DNA of 64,000 bases from Sphingomonadales bacterium (lineage in GTDB: Bacteria; Pseudomonadota; Alphaproteobacteria; Sphingomonadales; Sphingomonadaceae). The position numbers and the translations under genes were made by a program. The number at the start of each line of letters is the position of its first letter. The stretch's first letter is position 1. The notes beneath the pieces are model-generated. The model was not told the origin of the DNA. It worked only from the letters and a program-made list of their open reading frames with translations, and searched no databases. Positions 1-10,152 of the stretch are shown here, in pieces. The DNA lies in the NCBI GenBank assembly GCA_017302615.1, contig JAFLDB010000001.1, positions 392,897 to 456,896 of the forward strand, given 5' to 3'.

Positions 1-144
1 AACGATGCCAACGTGATCGCCATGGGCGCGCGGCTGACCGGGCCGGACATGGCCAAGGCCTGCCTCGATGCCTTCCTCGCCACCGAATTCGGCGGCGGCC
101 GCCATGGCCCCCGCGTCGACAAACTCTCCAATCCCTCGATCTGA
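1..144 (+). CDS. rpiB: Ribose-5-phosphate isomerase B, C-terminal end (partial)
   Basis: Frame 1 is open from the first base of the window to a TGA at 142-144 and encodes the last 47 residues of an RpiB/LacA-type isomerase. The stretch [12 protein letters not shown] is the conserved near-C-terminal segment of RpiB. The family interconverts ribose-5-phosphate and ribulose-5-phosphate in the cytosol. The start of the gene lies before the window. It is followed after 13 bases by glyA on the same strand, so the two are probably co-transcribed. Confidence is limited only by the short length. Confidence 0.85.
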   Translation, partial: NDANVIAMGARLTGPDMAKACLDAFLATEFGGGRHGPRVDKLSNPSI

Positions 145-157
145 AAGCACAGCCACG

Positions 158-1453
<1,296 letters not shown>

Positions 1454-1461
1454 GCCGCTGA

Positions 1462-1923
1462 ATGCGTTGCCCGTTCTGCGCCCACGATGACAGCCAGGTG
1501 AAGGATTCGCGGCCTACCGAGGACAACACCGCGATCCGCCGCCGCCGCCAGTGCGACAGCTGCGGCGCGCGCTTCACCACGTTCGAGCGGGTACAGCTGC
1601 GCGAAGTTATCGTGGTCAAAAGCGACGGCACGCGCGAAGCGTTTGACCGGACCAAGATCGACCAGTCGGTCGCGCTCGCCTGCCGCAAGCGCGGCGTGGC
1701 GCAGGAACGGCTCGACCAGCTGGTCTCGGGCGTGCAGCGCCAGATCGAAACAATGGGCGAAAGCGAGGTTCCGGCCAAGGCGATCGGCGAAATGGTGATG
1801 GAAGGCCTGCGCGGCCTCGATACCGTCGCCTACATCCGCTTCGCCTCGGTCTACCGCGACTTTACCGAGGCCAAGGACTTCGAGGACTTTGCCAGCACGG
1901 TGCGCGATGCCGGAAAGAGCTGA
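1462..1923 (+). CDS. nrdR: Transcriptional repressor NrdR
   Basis: A 153-residue protein, the usual NrdR length. The N-terminal zinc ribbon is visible as two CxxC pairs ([10 protein letters not shown] and [15 protein letters not shown], residues 1-40), followed by an ATP-cone (residues about 46-136, beginning [16 protein letters not shown]). The family senses ATP/dATP and represses ribonucleotide reductase genes through NrdR boxes; no nrd gene is in this window. It sits 8 bases after glyA and its last 17 bases overlap the next gene, which suggests translational coupling. Confidence 0.97.
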   Translation: MRCPFCAHDDSQVKDSRPTEDNTAIRRRRQCDSCGARFTTFERVQLREVIVVKSDGTREAFDRTKIDQSVALACRKRGVAQERLDQLVSGVQRQIETMGESEVPAKAIGEMVMEGLRGLDTVAYIRFASVYRDFTEAKDFEDFASTVRDAGKS

Positions 1924-2644
1924 GATCCCAGCCCCTGTCATCGTCCTGGTCCGCCCGCAACTGGGCGAGAACATCGGCAAGGCGGCGCGGGCCATGCTCA
2001 ATTTCGGGCTGACCGAGCTGCGCCTGGTTGCCCCGCGCGATGGCTGGCCCAATCCCAGCGCCGGGCCGGCCGCCGCCGGGGCGGACATTGTGCTGGAACG
2101 GGCCGAAGTGTTCGAGACGCTGGCCGATGCCGTGGCCGATTGCGCCCATGTCTATGCCACCACGGTGCGCAAGCGCGGCGTGACCAAGCCGGTGCTGACA
2201 CCGGAAGAGGCCGCGCAGGCCGTCCACCGCGAACCCGGCCGCAGCGCCTATGTGTTCGGGCCGGAACGATCCGGGCTGGAAACCGATGACGTGGCTTTGG
2301 CCCGTGCCATTGTGACCGTACCGATCAATCCGGAGTTCGGTTCGCTCAACCTGGCCCAGGCGGTGATCCTGCTGGCCTATGAATGGTCGAAGAATGCAGG
2401 GCTTGAGCAGCCGACGGTCGAGGACCTGCTACCCCCCGCCCCGCAGGAAGAGCTGGAGGGCATGATTGCCCAGCTGGAGGAACTGCTTCAGCCCGCCGGC
2501 TATTTCCGGCCGGAAAGCCGTGCCGCCGCCACCCGGCGAACCTTGCGCAACATGCTGACCAAGCCGGGCTGGAACCACTTTGAGGTGCGGACCATGCGCG
2601 GGGTCCTGTCGGCGCTGCGCAAGGGGCCGCGCGATTTGCCCTAG
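1907..2644 (+). CDS. SpoU/TrmJ-family RNA 2'-O-methyltransferase
   Basis: A 245-residue SPOUT methyltransferase. Three family motifs are visible: [13 protein letters not shown] (motif 1), [14 protein letters not shown] (motif 2) and [19 protein letters not shown] (motif 3), which together form the knotted SAM site. The best match from memory is TrmJ, which methylates position 32 of tRNAs, but RNA target cannot be read from sequence, so no symbol is given. ATG 1907 (MPERAEIP) overlaps the end of nrdR by 17 bases; an earlier in-frame ATG at 1889 is less plausible because it only adds residues inside nrdR. Confidence 0.9.
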   Translation: MPERAEIPAPVIVLVRPQLGENIGKAARAMLNFGLTELRLVAPRDGWPNPSAGPAAAGADIVLERAEVFETLADAVADCAHVYATTVRKRGVTKPVLTPEEAAQAVHREPGRSAYVFGPERSGLETDDVALARAIVTVPINPEFGSLNLAQAVILLAYEWSKNAGLEQPTVEDLLPPAPQEELEGMIAQLEELLQPAGYFRPESRAAATRRTLRNMLTKPGWNHFEVRTMRGVLSALRKGPRDLP

Positions 2645-2690
2645 GCCCGGCTTGCTGATAACGCCGCGCGGTTCTTAATCGAGGTATTTC

Positions 2691-2969
2691 ATGCGCCTGA
2701 TCCTGATTGCCAGTGCCCTATCCCTTACCCTGCCGAGCCTCGCCATGCCGACTGTGGCCGCCGCCGAGGAAGCGGCTGCTCCGGCCGAGCAGCCGGCCAA
2801 GCCGCCGCGCAAGATCTGCCGCTCCGAACCATCGGCCACCGGCAGCAACCGCCCGGGCAAGCGGATCTGCCGCACGGCGCAAGAATGGAAGATGATCGAC
2901 CGCGGCGAGGCCGACATCGACATGTCCGGCGGCACCCCGACCCGCTCGCAGGGCAACCGCCAGGACTGA
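2691..2969 (+). CDS. Small exported protein of unknown function
   Basis: A 92-residue protein with a clear Sec signal peptide (MRLILIASALSLTLPSLAMP, then an Ala-rich cleavage region near residue 24), an acidic Ala/Pro linker, and a short core with two cysteines in KICRSEP and KRICRTAQEW. The two Cys-Arg motifs could form a disulphide in the periplasm. A good GAGG ribosome-binding site lies 8 bases before ATG 2691. I do not recognise a named family. It is monocistronic, between the methyltransferase and rpsD. Confidence 0.75.
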   Translation: MRLILIASALSLTLPSLAMPTVAAAEEAAAPAEQPAKPPRKICRSEPSATGSNRPGKRICRTAQEWKMIDRGEADIDMSGGTPTRSQGNRQD

Positions 2970-3153
2970 GCGCCTTCGCGCCCGCCTTTCCCGGCTTGAT
3001 CTTTCCGGTGCGTCCCGCTAAGGGCGCGCCTTCGCAATTGAGCGGGCACTCCGGTGAAGCCCTGCTCGCACCGTGCAGCAGCGCGGTGGTGCGGTTCCGG
3101 ACCAGAAACGGGACACAGTGTTCCGCCATGCAAATTGAAGGACAAGACGCGCC

Positions 3154-3768
3154 ATGTCGAAGCGCAATTCGTCGAAGTACAAAATCGATCGCCGCATGGG
3201 CGAAAACATCTGGGGTCGTCCGAAGAGCTCGGTCAACCGCCGCTCCTATGGCCCGGGCCAGCATGGCCAGCGCCGCAAGGGCAAGCTGTCCGACTTCGGG
3301 ATCCAGCTGCGCGCCAAGCAGAAGCTCAAGGGCTACTACGGCGACGTCACCGAAAAGCAGTTCAAGCGCACCTACCAGGAAGCCGCCCGCATGAAGGGCG
3401 ACACCGGTCAGAACCTGATCGGCCTTCTGGAACAGCGCCTCGACATGGTGGTCTATCGCGCCAAGTTCGCGCCGACCATCTTCTCGGCCCGTCAGATCGT
3501 TTCGCACGGCCACATCTATGTGAACGGCGTGAAGTGCAACATCGCCAGCCGCCGCGTCCGTCCGGGCGACGTGATCAGCCTGGGCAAGAAGGCCAAGGAA
3601 ATGGCCCTCGTCGCCGAAGCGCAGACCCTGCCCGAGCGTGAAGTGCCGGACTATGTCGCCCCCGACGGCGGCGACAAGGTGACCTTCGTGCGCGTCCCCA
3701 CGCTGGACGAAGTGCCCTATCCGGTGAAGATGGAACCGAACCTGGTGGTCGAGTTCTACTCGCGCTAA
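3154..3768 (+). CDS. rpsD: 30S ribosomal protein S4
   Basis: A 204-residue S4 protein with the N-terminal [20 protein letters not shown] segment typical of alphaproteobacteria and the S4 RNA-binding domain (residues about 94-155, [19 protein letters not shown] onward). It is a primary 16S rRNA-binding protein of small-subunit assembly. It lacks the zinc cysteines of the C+ form. It is not in a ribosomal operon here but stands alone with its own terminator at 3789, as is common in this order. Confidence 0.98.
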   Translation: MSKRNSSKYKIDRRMGENIWGRPKSSVNRRSYGPGQHGQRRKGKLSDFGIQLRAKQKLKGYYGDVTEKQFKRTYQEAARMKGDTGQNLIGLLEQRLDMVVYRAKFAPTIFSARQIVSHGHIYVNGVKCNIASRRVRPGDVISLGKKAKEMALVAEAQTLPEREVPDYVAPDGGDKVTFVRVPTLDEVPYPVKMEPNLVVEFYSR

Positions 3769-3788
3769 GTCCGGTCCAACGGAACATG

Positions 3789-3820
3789 AAAGGGCGGTCC
3801 TCGCGGGCCGCCCTTTTCGT
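3789..3820 (+). terminator. Rho-independent terminator of rpsD
   Basis: A perfect 9-bp stem AAAGGGCGG/CCGCCCTTT (3789-3797 and 3808-3816) with a 10-base loop, followed by TTCGTTT, 20 bases after the rpsD stop codon. Confidence 0.85.
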
Positions 3821-3828
3821 TTGCGCGA

Positions 3829-3846
3829 TTTAATCGATCGGTTAAA
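3829..3846. promoter_or_regulatory. Palindromic operator (TTTAATCGATCGGTTAAA)
   Basis: An 18-bp palindrome in which 8 of 9 base pairs of the two arms match. It lies 35 bases before the nitroreductase start. The same architecture, with a CGCGCG centre, occurs at 34665-34680 and 62228-62245, each time just upstream of a catabolic-type gene. Binding by a TetR-type repressor is inferred, not shown. Confidence 0.65.
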
Positions 3847-3881
3847 CTGTCTCCCAAACCAAGACCGTTCTGGGGGAATGC

Positions 3882-4553
3882 ATGACCTACGATGAAGTCG
3901 TCCTCGGCCGCCGTTCGATCCGGGGCTATCTGCCGAAGCCCGTCCCCCGCGAACTGATCGAGGAAGTGCTGACCCTGGCGATGCGCTCGCCCAGTTCGAT
4001 GAACACCCAGCCCTGGCATTTCCACGTCATCACCGGCGAACCGCTCGACCGGATCCGGGCCGGCAACACCGAGCGCAACCTGGCCGGCGTTCCGCACAGC
4101 CGGGAATTCCGCACCGGCCACGCCTTCGAAGGTGTCCACCGCGAACGCCAGATCGGTGTCGCCAAGCAGTTGTTCGCAGCACAGGGCATCGCGCGCGATG
4201 ACAAGGAAGCCCGGCTAGACTGGGTGCTGCGCGGCTTCCGCCAGTTCGATGCGCCGGTCTGCGTCATCGTCACTTATGACAAGGAACTGGCCGACAGCGA
4301 CGACACCGCTTTCGATTGCGGCGCGGTGACGACGGCTCTGGTGAACGCCGCATGGTCGCGCGGGCTTGGCTGCGTGATCAACAGCCAGGGCATCATGCAG
4401 AGCCCGGTGGTGCGCGAACACGCCGGCATCCCGGACGATCAGGTGATCATGAAGGCCGTTGCCATGGGCTGGCCGGACGAGACTTTCCCGGCCAACGCGG
4501 TGGTTTCCGAGCGCAAGAGCCTGGCGGAGGCCGCCCGCTTCGTCGGGTTCTAG
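3882..4553 (+). CDS. Nitroreductase-family flavoenzyme
   Basis: A 223-residue FMN-dependent nitroreductase. The N-terminal RRSIRGYLPKPVP and SPSSMNTQPWHFHVI are the phosphate- and FMN-binding signatures, and GCVINSQGIMQ and KAVAMGWPDE lie in the C-terminal half. Members reduce nitroaromatics, quinones or enoates with NAD(P)H; the substrate cannot be assigned. GGGGGAA precedes ATG 3882. The palindrome at 3829-3846 sits in its promoter. Its TAG stop is interlocked with the stop of the convergent ABC-F gene in a CTAG at 4550-4553. Confidence 0.88.
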   Translation: MTYDEVVLGRRSIRGYLPKPVPRELIEEVLTLAMRSPSSMNTQPWHFHVITGEPLDRIRAGNTERNLAGVPHSREFRTGHAFEGVHRERQIGVAKQLFAAQGIARDDKEARLDWVLRGFRQFDAPVCVIVTYDKELADSDDTAFDCGAVTTALVNAAWSRGLGCVINSQGIMQSPVVREHAGIPDDQVIMKAVAMGWPDETFPANAVVSERKSLAEAARFVGF

Positions 4554-6415
4554 ACGGCAAGCTCCTCCAGCCGCTCGGCTGCTTCAAGCCATGCCTGTTC
4601 GGCCGCTTCCAGCGCCTTGACCACTTCGCCCCGGCGGCGGGAAAGGTCGCCCATGGTCAGGTGGCGCAGGTCCGGCGCGGCGCTGTCCGGCGCGAACATC
4701 GCCTGGTCGATCGCGGATAGCTGCTGCTGCTGGCGGGCCATCGCCGCCTCTGCCTCGGCCACCGCTTTGCGTGCCAGCCGCGCCTGCTCGCGCGCTTCGG
4801 CGGCGGCCTTGCGGTCCTTCTTCTCCGGCTTCGCCCCGCCATCGGCCTTGGGCTGATTCCGCCCCAGCACGAAGTCGATGTAATCCTCCATGCTTCCGGC
4901 ATAATCGCTGGCCGTGCCGTTATCGACCAGCACCAGCCGGTCGGCCGTCAACTCAACCATGTGGCGATCGTGGCTGATCAGGATCACCGCGCCAGTGAAG
5001 TCGTTGAGCGCCTGGACCAGCGCCTCGCGCGCATCGACGTCCAGGTGGTTGGTCGGCTCGTCCAGGATCAGCAGGTTGGGTGCATCGCGGGTGATCAGCG
5101 CCAGCGCCAGCCGCGCCCGCTCCCCGCCCGACAGCGACCCGACCTTGGTGGTCGCGCGCGGCCCGGAAAAGCCGAAGCGGCCCAGCTGGGCCCGGACGGC
5201 ACCCGGCGCAGCGCCGGGCATGGCCCGCGTCATGTGCTCCAGCGGGGTATCGCCGCCGGCCAGCTCTTCCACCTGGTACTGGGTGAAATAGCCGACCGTC
5301 ATCTGGCCCGAGGCCCGCATGGCGCCTTCAAGCGGAGCCAGTTGCGCCACCAGGAGCCGCGCCAGGGTCGTCTTGCCGTTGCCGTTCCGGCCCAGCAGCG
5401 CGATCCGGTCGTCCGGATCGATCCGCAGATTGAGCCGCTTGAGGATCGGCTTGTCGTCATAACCGACCGCAGCAAGGTCCAGCGTGATCAGCGGGGGGCG
5501 CATCTCTTTCGGGTTGGGGAATTCGAAACTGAGGCTGGGATCTTCCATCAGCGCGGCAATCGGCTGCATCTTGGCCAGCATCTTGGCGCGTGACTGGGCC
5601 TGCTTGGCAGTGGAGGCCCGGGCCGAATTGCGCGCGACATAATCCTGCAACCGCGCCCGCTGGGCATCCTGCGCTGCCTTGGCGGCGGCCAGCTGCGCGG
5701 CCCGCTCGGCCCGCTGGGCTTCGAAAGCATCGTAGTTGCCGGCGTAAAGCGCCAGCTTGCCGCCCTGCAGATGCAGGATCGAATCGACCACGTTGTTGAG
5801 CAGGTCGCGCTCGTGGCTGATGGCCAGCAGGGTGCCGGGATAGCTCTTGAGGAAGTTCTCCAGCCAGAGCGTCGATTCCAGATCGAGGTGGTTCGACGGC
5901 TCGTCCAGCAGCAGCACGTCAGGCGCGGAAAACAGCAGTGCCGCCAGGGCTACTCGCATCTTCCACCCGCCGGAAAAGCTGTCGAGCGGCCGGGCCTGCA
6001 TGGCCTCGTCGAAACCCAGCCCGGTCAGGATGATCGCGGCACGCGAAGGAGCGGAATAGGCATCGATCGCCAGCAGCCGCTCATGCAGATCGCCCAGCCG
6101 GTCGGGGTCGACGCAGTGCTCGGCTTCTTCCAGCAAGGCCGCGCGTTCCGTATCGGCGGCCAGGACCGCTTCGAACGGCGTGGTCTCACCACTCGGCGCT
6201 TCCTGGGCGATATAGCCCAGACGGGTACGCTTGGGCATGTCGACCGATCCGTCATCGGGATCGAGCTGGCCGACCAGCACTTTCATCAGCGTCGATTTAC
6301 CGGCACCATTGCGCCCGATCAGGCCGACCCGGCCGCCGGGCGGGATTGAGGCCGAAGCGCCATCGAGGATGGTCCGTCCGCCAAGCCGCACGGTGACTGA
6401 GTTGATCGTAAACAT
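4550..6415 (-). CDS. ABC-F family ATPase (Uup/EttA/YheS type)
   Basis: A 621-residue protein with two ABC ATPase domains and no membrane segments, the ABC-F arrangement. The first half has GRNGAGKST (Walker A), FSGGWKMRVALAALL and LLLDEPSNHLD; the second has GRNGNGKTT, LSGGERARLALAL and LILDEPTNHLD. A charged Ala/Lys/Arg-rich C-terminal tail (from about residue 525) is probably a coiled coil. Family members act on the ribosome E site as translation factors. The length and tail resemble YheS/Uup, but the exact subgroup is uncertain. It follows tgt by 51 bases. Confidence 0.93.
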   Translation of the reverse strand: MFTINSVTVRLGGRTILDGASASIPPGGRVGLIGRNGAGKSTLMKVLVGQLDPDDGSVDMPKRTRLGYIAQEAPSGETTPFEAVLAADTERAALLEEAEHCVDPDRLGDLHERLLAIDAYSAPSRAAIILTGLGFDEAMQARPLDSFSGGWKMRVALAALLFSAPDVLLLDEPSNHLDLESTLWLENFLKSYPGTLLAISHERDLLNNVVDSILHLQGGKLALYAGNYDAFEAQRAERAAQLAAAKAAQDAQRARLQDYVARNSARASTAKQAQSRAKMLAKMQPIAALMEDPSLSFEFPNPKEMRPPLITLDLAAVGYDDKPILKRLNLRIDPDDRIALLGRNGNGKTTLARLLVAQLAPLEGAMRASGQMTVGYFTQYQVEELAGGDTPLEHMTRAMPGAAPGAVRAQLGRFGFSGPRATTKVGSLSGGERARLALALITRDAPNLLILDEPTNHLDVDAREALVQALNDFTGAVILISHDRHMVELTADRLVLVDNGTASDYAGSMEDYIDFVLGRNQPKADGGAKPEKKDRKAAAEAREQARLARKAVAEAEAAMARQQQQLSAIDQAMFAPDSAAPDLRHLTMGDLSRRRGEVVKALEAAEQAWLEAAERLEELAV

Positions 6416-6466
6416 TGCGCCGCGCCCCTAGCAGGGTTGCGGGTCAAGGCCAATCGAAGCGTCGAT

Positions 6467-7591
6467 TCAGAGGTAATCGCGCCGGAAATCCGCGGCGAAG
6501 GCGGCAAAGCGGCCCTCGGCAATAGCCGCACGCATCGCCGCCATCAGCTGCTGATAGAACGTCAGGTTGTGCTCGGTCAGCAGCATGGCCCCGAGTATCT
6601 CGCCGCTCTTGTGCAGGTGGTGGAGATAGGCGCGGCTGTACTTGGTGCAGCAATCGCCGGGGCAGCGCTCGTCGAGCGGCGCGGGATCCTCGGCATGGCG
6701 GGCATTGCGCAGGTTGACCGGGCCGTTCCAGGTAAACCCCTGCCCGTTGCGGCCCGACCGGCTGGGCAGGACGCAATCGAACATGTCGACCCCGCGCTCC
6801 ACCGCACCGACCAGATCGTCGGGCTTGCCCACCCCCATCAGGTAGCGCGGACGGTCTGCCGGCAGCATGTCGGGCGCGAAATCGAGCGTGGCGAACATCG
6901 CCTCCTGCCCCTCGCCCACCGCCAGCCCGCCAATGGCATAGCCATCGAAACCGATCTCTTGCAGCGCCTCGGCGCTTTCCCGGCGCAGATCCTCGTTAAG
7001 CGCACCCTGCTGGATCCCGAACAGGGCGGAACGTTCGGCGTGTTCCTCGCCGCCGTCGAACCCGGCGCGGCTGCGCGCGGCCCAGCGCATCGACATCCGC
7101 ATTGATGCCGCGATCACGTCCAGCGGCGCGTCTGCGCGGGGGCATTCGTCAAAGGCCATGACGATGTCGCTGCCCAGCAGCCGCTGGATTTCCATCGAGC
7201 GTTCCGGGGTAAGCAGGTGCCGACTGCCATCGAGGTGGCTTTTGAAAGTCACCCCTTCCTCGGTAATCTTGCGCAGGTCCGACAGGCTCATCACCTGGTA
7301 GCCGCCGCTGTCGGTCAGGATCGGGCGGTCCCAGTTCATGAACTTGTGTAGCCCGCCCAGTCGCGCCACCCGCTCCGCCCCCGGGCGCAGCATCAGGTGA
7401 TAGGTGTTGCCCAGCAGGATGTCCGCCCCGGTGGCCCGCACGCTCTCCGGCTTCATCGCCTTGACGGTCGCCGCCGTGCCGACCGGCATGAAAGCGGGCG
7501 TGCGGATTTCCCCCCGGCGCATCCGGATCACCCCGGTGCGGGCCTTGCCATCGGTGGCGGAGACGGAGAATGCAAAACGCGGCGCGGTCAT
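6467..7591 (-). CDS. tgt: Queuine tRNA-ribosyltransferase
   Basis: A 374-residue TIM-barrel transglycosylase that exchanges guanine-34 for preQ1 in GUN-anticodon tRNAs. Visible motifs are [12 protein letters not shown] (general-base Asp) and [20 protein letters not shown] (nucleophile Asp and substrate loop). The C-terminal zinc site reads [19 protein letters not shown]: the usual spacing is CxCxxC before [10 protein letters not shown], whereas here it is CxxxCC, so the middle cysteine is displaced. Its partner queA lies at 10149-11186, separated by a TetR/carotenoid-oxygenase cassette. Confidence 0.96.
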   Translation of the reverse strand: MTAPRFAFSVSATDGKARTGVIRMRRGEIRTPAFMPVGTAATVKAMKPESVRATGADILLGNTYHLMLRPGAERVARLGGLHKFMNWDRPILTDSGGYQVMSLSDLRKITEEGVTFKSHLDGSRHLLTPERSMEIQRLLGSDIVMAFDECPRADAPLDVIAASMRMSMRWAARSRAGFDGGEEHAERSALFGIQQGALNEDLRRESAEALQEIGFDGYAIGGLAVGEGQEAMFATLDFAPDMLPADRPRYLMGVGKPDDLVGAVERGVDMFDCVLPSRSGRNGQGFTWNGPVNLRNARHAEDPAPLDERCPGDCCTKYSRAYLHHLHKSGEILGAMLLTEHNLTFYQQLMAAMRAAIAEGRFAAFAADFRRDYL

Positions 7592-7601
7592 CGCCCGCGC
7601 C

Positions 7602-8027
7602 CTATTCGAAACGGTTGCGTTCGACCAGCCCCACCAGTCCTTCGCGCATGTCGTTCCAGGCGCCCTGCTCGGCGAGATCGGCAGCCGGGGCTCCCGTCTC
7701 GATCACATCGATCACGGTCTCGATCAGCCCCCTGAACCAGTCGGGCGGAACCGCAAGGGCAACCCGGTGGTGCGGAACCGACGTGTCGAAATAGATCCGC
7801 GCCTCGACCGGGTTTTCGAACCAGCACAGCAGGTAGTAGACGGTGTTGCCGACCATCTCCTCTTCCAGCTGGACCGGATTGTGCGGCGAATGATGGGCGA
7901 AACTGGCCTGCGCATCGGGAAAGCGCCGATAAAATTCCGCCATTACGGCAGCCGTCGGATCGCCATGCGCATCGACAAAGCGCTCCAGTCGCGCTTCGAT
8001 CGCCTGCTTGCGGACCTGATCAGCCAT
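7602..8027 (-). CDS. Small helical protein of unknown function
   Basis: A 141-residue soluble protein that I do not recognise. It looks mainly helical, with [15 protein letters not shown] near residue 30, an aromatic segment [14 protein letters not shown], and [19 protein letters not shown] in the last third. The spacing of Phe, His and Trp is loosely globin-like, but this is only an impression. The start is ATG 8027 ([11 protein letters not shown]) with GGGGAGG six bases upstream; that ribosome-binding site lies inside a perfect 13-bp hairpin. It is 10 bases from tgt and 60 bases after the carotenoid oxygenase. Confidence 0.7.
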   Translation of the reverse strand: MADQVRKQAIEARLERFVDAHGDPTAAVMAEFYRRFPDAQASFAHHSPHNPVQLEEEMVGNTVYYLLCWFENPVEARIYFDTSVPHHRVALAVPPDWFRGLIETVIDVIETGAPAADLAEQGAWNDMREGLVGLVERNRFE

Positions 8028-8031
8028 CACG

Positions 8032-8072
8032 CGCCTCCCCTTGCGACCCTGCCTTGCAGGCAAGGGGAGGCG
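8032..8072 (-). repeat. Long hairpin that includes the ribosome-binding site of the next gene
   Basis: Arms CGCCTCCCCTTGC (8032-8044) and GCAAGGGGAGGCG (8060-8072) are a perfect 13-bp inverted repeat. The loop contains a second short stem CTGC-CTT-GCAG (8049-8059). On the minus strand the 3' arm carries AAGGGGAGG, the only ribosome-binding site for the gene starting at 8027. It may be a REP-like intergenic palindrome, a translational control element, or both. Confidence 0.75.
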
Positions 8073-8087
8073 GTGTTGCGGAAGATG

Positions 8088-9524
8088 TCAACCCGCGTCG
8101 GGCAGCCAGTTGCCGTGGAAGCCGGGCGGGATCCGGTGCGGAATGTGAATGCTGGCAAGCGGCGGCTTGGTCAGGTCCGTCGCATCGAGGATCACCAGAT
8201 CGGTCGTCTCGTTGCGGCTGTCGATGACATAGCCCATCACCCAACCCTCGCCTTCCGGCGCATCGGCGCTGCGCGGCACGAAGACGAATTCGCCCGGCAC
8301 CTTGCCCGGCCCGAAATCATGGGCCTGCCGTTCGCCGGTTTCCAGATCATAGCGGTAGATCGGCGCATCGCCCAGGAGCGCACTGTCCCCGCCCGGCAGG
8401 CCGAGCGACCAGGCATAGCGATAAGGCTGGCCGAAAAAGCGTTCGTCCGGGCGGTGGAATTCCTGCGGGGCGGCATCCAGCGTGATGCGTTCCACCTTGC
8501 CCGCCTTGGGATCGATCAGCCAGCGTTCCATCCCCAGCGCCTTGCCGTTGGGGCCATCCGGCCCTCCGGCAAACATCGTCTCGTGGACCGAGCTGTCGCA
8601 GACCACGACTCCGTCCTCGCGTTCAAAGGCATTGGCGACGTGGAAGACATAGCAGGGATCGAGCTCGCACCAGACGATCTGGTCCGCACTGCCGGTGCGC
8701 GGCAACAGGCCGACGCGGGCCTGATGCGCAGGGTTCCACGAATAGGGGAACTGCTGACCGCCGATCAGCGCCTTCATGGAAAAGGTCACCGGCAGATCGA
8801 ACACCAGCACATAGTTCTTCGTGATCGCGCATTCGTGGATCGAGGGGCCATCCTGCACCGGGATCGGCTCTTGCCGGACCACCCTGCCTTCGGGCGAGAC
8901 GACGACGTGCCATACCGTGTCCTGGCTCATCCCGTCATAGACCACCGCGTGGAGTTCGCCGGTCAGCGGGTCTTCGTGCGGGTGGGCGCTGAACGGAGCG
9001 GAGAGCGTGCCGCCGAAATCGGTATAGGCGACCGTTTCCAGATTGCCGTCCAGTTCGGCCGGGAAGGATCCGGCCTCGACAATTGCCAGGATCTTGCCGT
9101 TGTGCTGGATCACGTTGGTGTTGACCAGATCGCGCCGCCCGCGCCGCGGACCGGGGGCCGCCTTGGGACCGCCCTTCGATTCCAGATCGAGCGAGCGGAT
9201 ATAGCGGTTGCGATACCACAGCGCCTTGCCGTCCTTGATCCGCACTCCGTGGACCATGCCGTCACCGATGAACCAGTGGTGCCCGCGCGGATCGGGCCGG
9301 AACGGGTTCGGGCCGATGCGGACATAGCGTCCGTCCAGCTCGGCCGGGATCGTGCCGGTGACAGCAAGGTTTTCCAGCGTCCGTTCTTCCGGCAGCGGTT
9401 TGTGGATGCCGGTCAGGAACGGGTGATCGCGGTCTTCGTCCATCCGGCTGCGGTTGAGCTTGGCGACGGCCATGATGCCCTTGGTCACCACGCCGCGGAT
9501 CGCTGTTTCGACTGCGCTGGCCAC
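8088..9524 (-). CDS. Carotenoid cleavage oxygenase family protein
   Basis: A 478-residue seven-bladed beta-propeller non-haem iron oxygenase. The four iron-ligand histidines can be placed in [30 protein letters not shown] and [10 protein letters not shown] (the last is residue 470). Relatives cleave carotenoids or the central double bond of stilbenes such as lignostilbene; the substrate here is unknown. I chose GTG 9524 because GGGAGA lies 7 bases before it; ATG 9539 adds five residues but has no ribosome-binding site. The promoter contains the inverted repeat at 9542-9560, shared with the divergent TetR gene. Confidence 0.93.
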   Translation of the reverse strand: MASAVETAIRGVVTKGIMAVAKLNRSRMDEDRDHPFLTGIHKPLPEERTLENLAVTGTIPAELDGRYVRIGPNPFRPDPRGHHWFIGDGMVHGVRIKDGKALWYRNRYIRSLDLESKGGPKAAPGPRRGRRDLVNTNVIQHNGKILAIVEAGSFPAELDGNLETVAYTDFGGTLSAPFSAHPHEDPLTGELHAVVYDGMSQDTVWHVVVSPEGRVVRQEPIPVQDGPSIHECAITKNYVLVFDLPVTFSMKALIGGQQFPYSWNPAHQARVGLLPRTGSADQIVWCELDPCYVFHVANAFEREDGVVVCDSSVHETMFAGGPDGPNGKALGMERWLIDPKAGKVERITLDAAPQEFHRPDERFFGQPYRYAWSLGLPGGDSALLGDAPIYRYDLETGERQAHDFGPGKVPGEFVFVPRSADAPEGEGWVMGYVIDSRNETTDLVILDATDLTKPPLASIHIPHRIPPGFHGNWLPDAG

Positions 9525-9541
9525 TTGCGAATCTCCCATCA

Positions 9542-9560
9542 ATGTTTATGGCGTAAACAT
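9542..9560. promoter_or_regulatory. Putative TetR operator between the carotenoid oxygenase and tetR genes
   Basis: ATGTTTA-TGGCG-TAAACAT is a perfect 7-bp inverted repeat with a 5-base spacer. It lies in the narrow gap between the divergent starts, immediately outside both ribosome-binding sites, where a bound TetR dimer could block both genes. Its sequence is unrelated to the TTTAATCGCGCGATTAAA motif found elsewhere in the window. Confidence 0.65.
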
Positions 9561-9567
9561 AGAGGTT

Positions 9568-10152
9568 ATGGTAACAGTGTCAACATTGCAGCAACCGGTC
9601 CGTTCCTATCACCATGGCGACCTGCGCGCGGCGCTGGTTGCGGCAGGATTGAAGGCGCTGGAAACAACGGCGATTGCCGACCTGTCGCTGCGCCAGCTGG
9701 CGCGCGAGGTGGGGGTTTCGGCAACGGCAGTCTATCGCCACTTCCCGGACAAGCAGGCGCTGATGCAGGCGCTCGCCTGCGAGGGGATCGAACAGCTTGG
9801 CCGCTATCAGCAAGCAGCGGCAGCCGCGGCGGGCAACAATGCCGCTGCCTTTGGCGCAACCGGCCGGGCCTATGTCCGCTTTGCCCTCGCCAACCCGGCG
9901 CTATTCCGCCTGATCTTTGGCGAATGCCGCGATGTCGGCCAGTCGATCTTCGGCGACAACCTGGCCGCCAGCCTGTTGCGCGACAAGGCGATGAAGGCCA
10001 CCGGCAGCGACGAGGAAGCCACCCGCCGCCTGATGATCCAGGCCTGGGCCGTGGTCCACGGTCTGGCCATGCTGATGCTCGACGGGCAGCTCCCGGCGGA
10101 CGAGGCGTTGATCGATCAGGTGATCGACCCGAAAACGCTGTTTCCGGTCTAA
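9568..10152 (+). CDS. TetR/AcrR-family transcriptional regulator
   Basis: A 194-residue repressor. The N-terminal helix-turn-helix is clear ([18 protein letters not shown], then [21 protein letters not shown], residues about 14-57), and the C-terminal ligand domain has [15 protein letters not shown], a TetR_C pattern. ATG 9568 lies only 2 bases after AGAGG, while GTG 9577 has an 11-base spacing, so the protein may start three residues later. It is divergent from the carotenoid oxygenase and probably controls it and itself. Its stop overlaps the queA stop (CTAA at 10149-10152). Confidence 0.9.
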   Translation: MVTVSTLQQPVRSYHHGDLRAALVAAGLKALETTAIADLSLRQLAREVGVSATAVYRHFPDKQALMQALACEGIEQLGRYQQAAAAAAGNNAAAFGATGRAYVRFALANPALFRLIFGECRDVGQSIFGDNLAASLLRDKAMKATGSDEEATRRLMIQAWAVVHGLAMLMLDGQLPADEALIDQVIDPKTLFPV

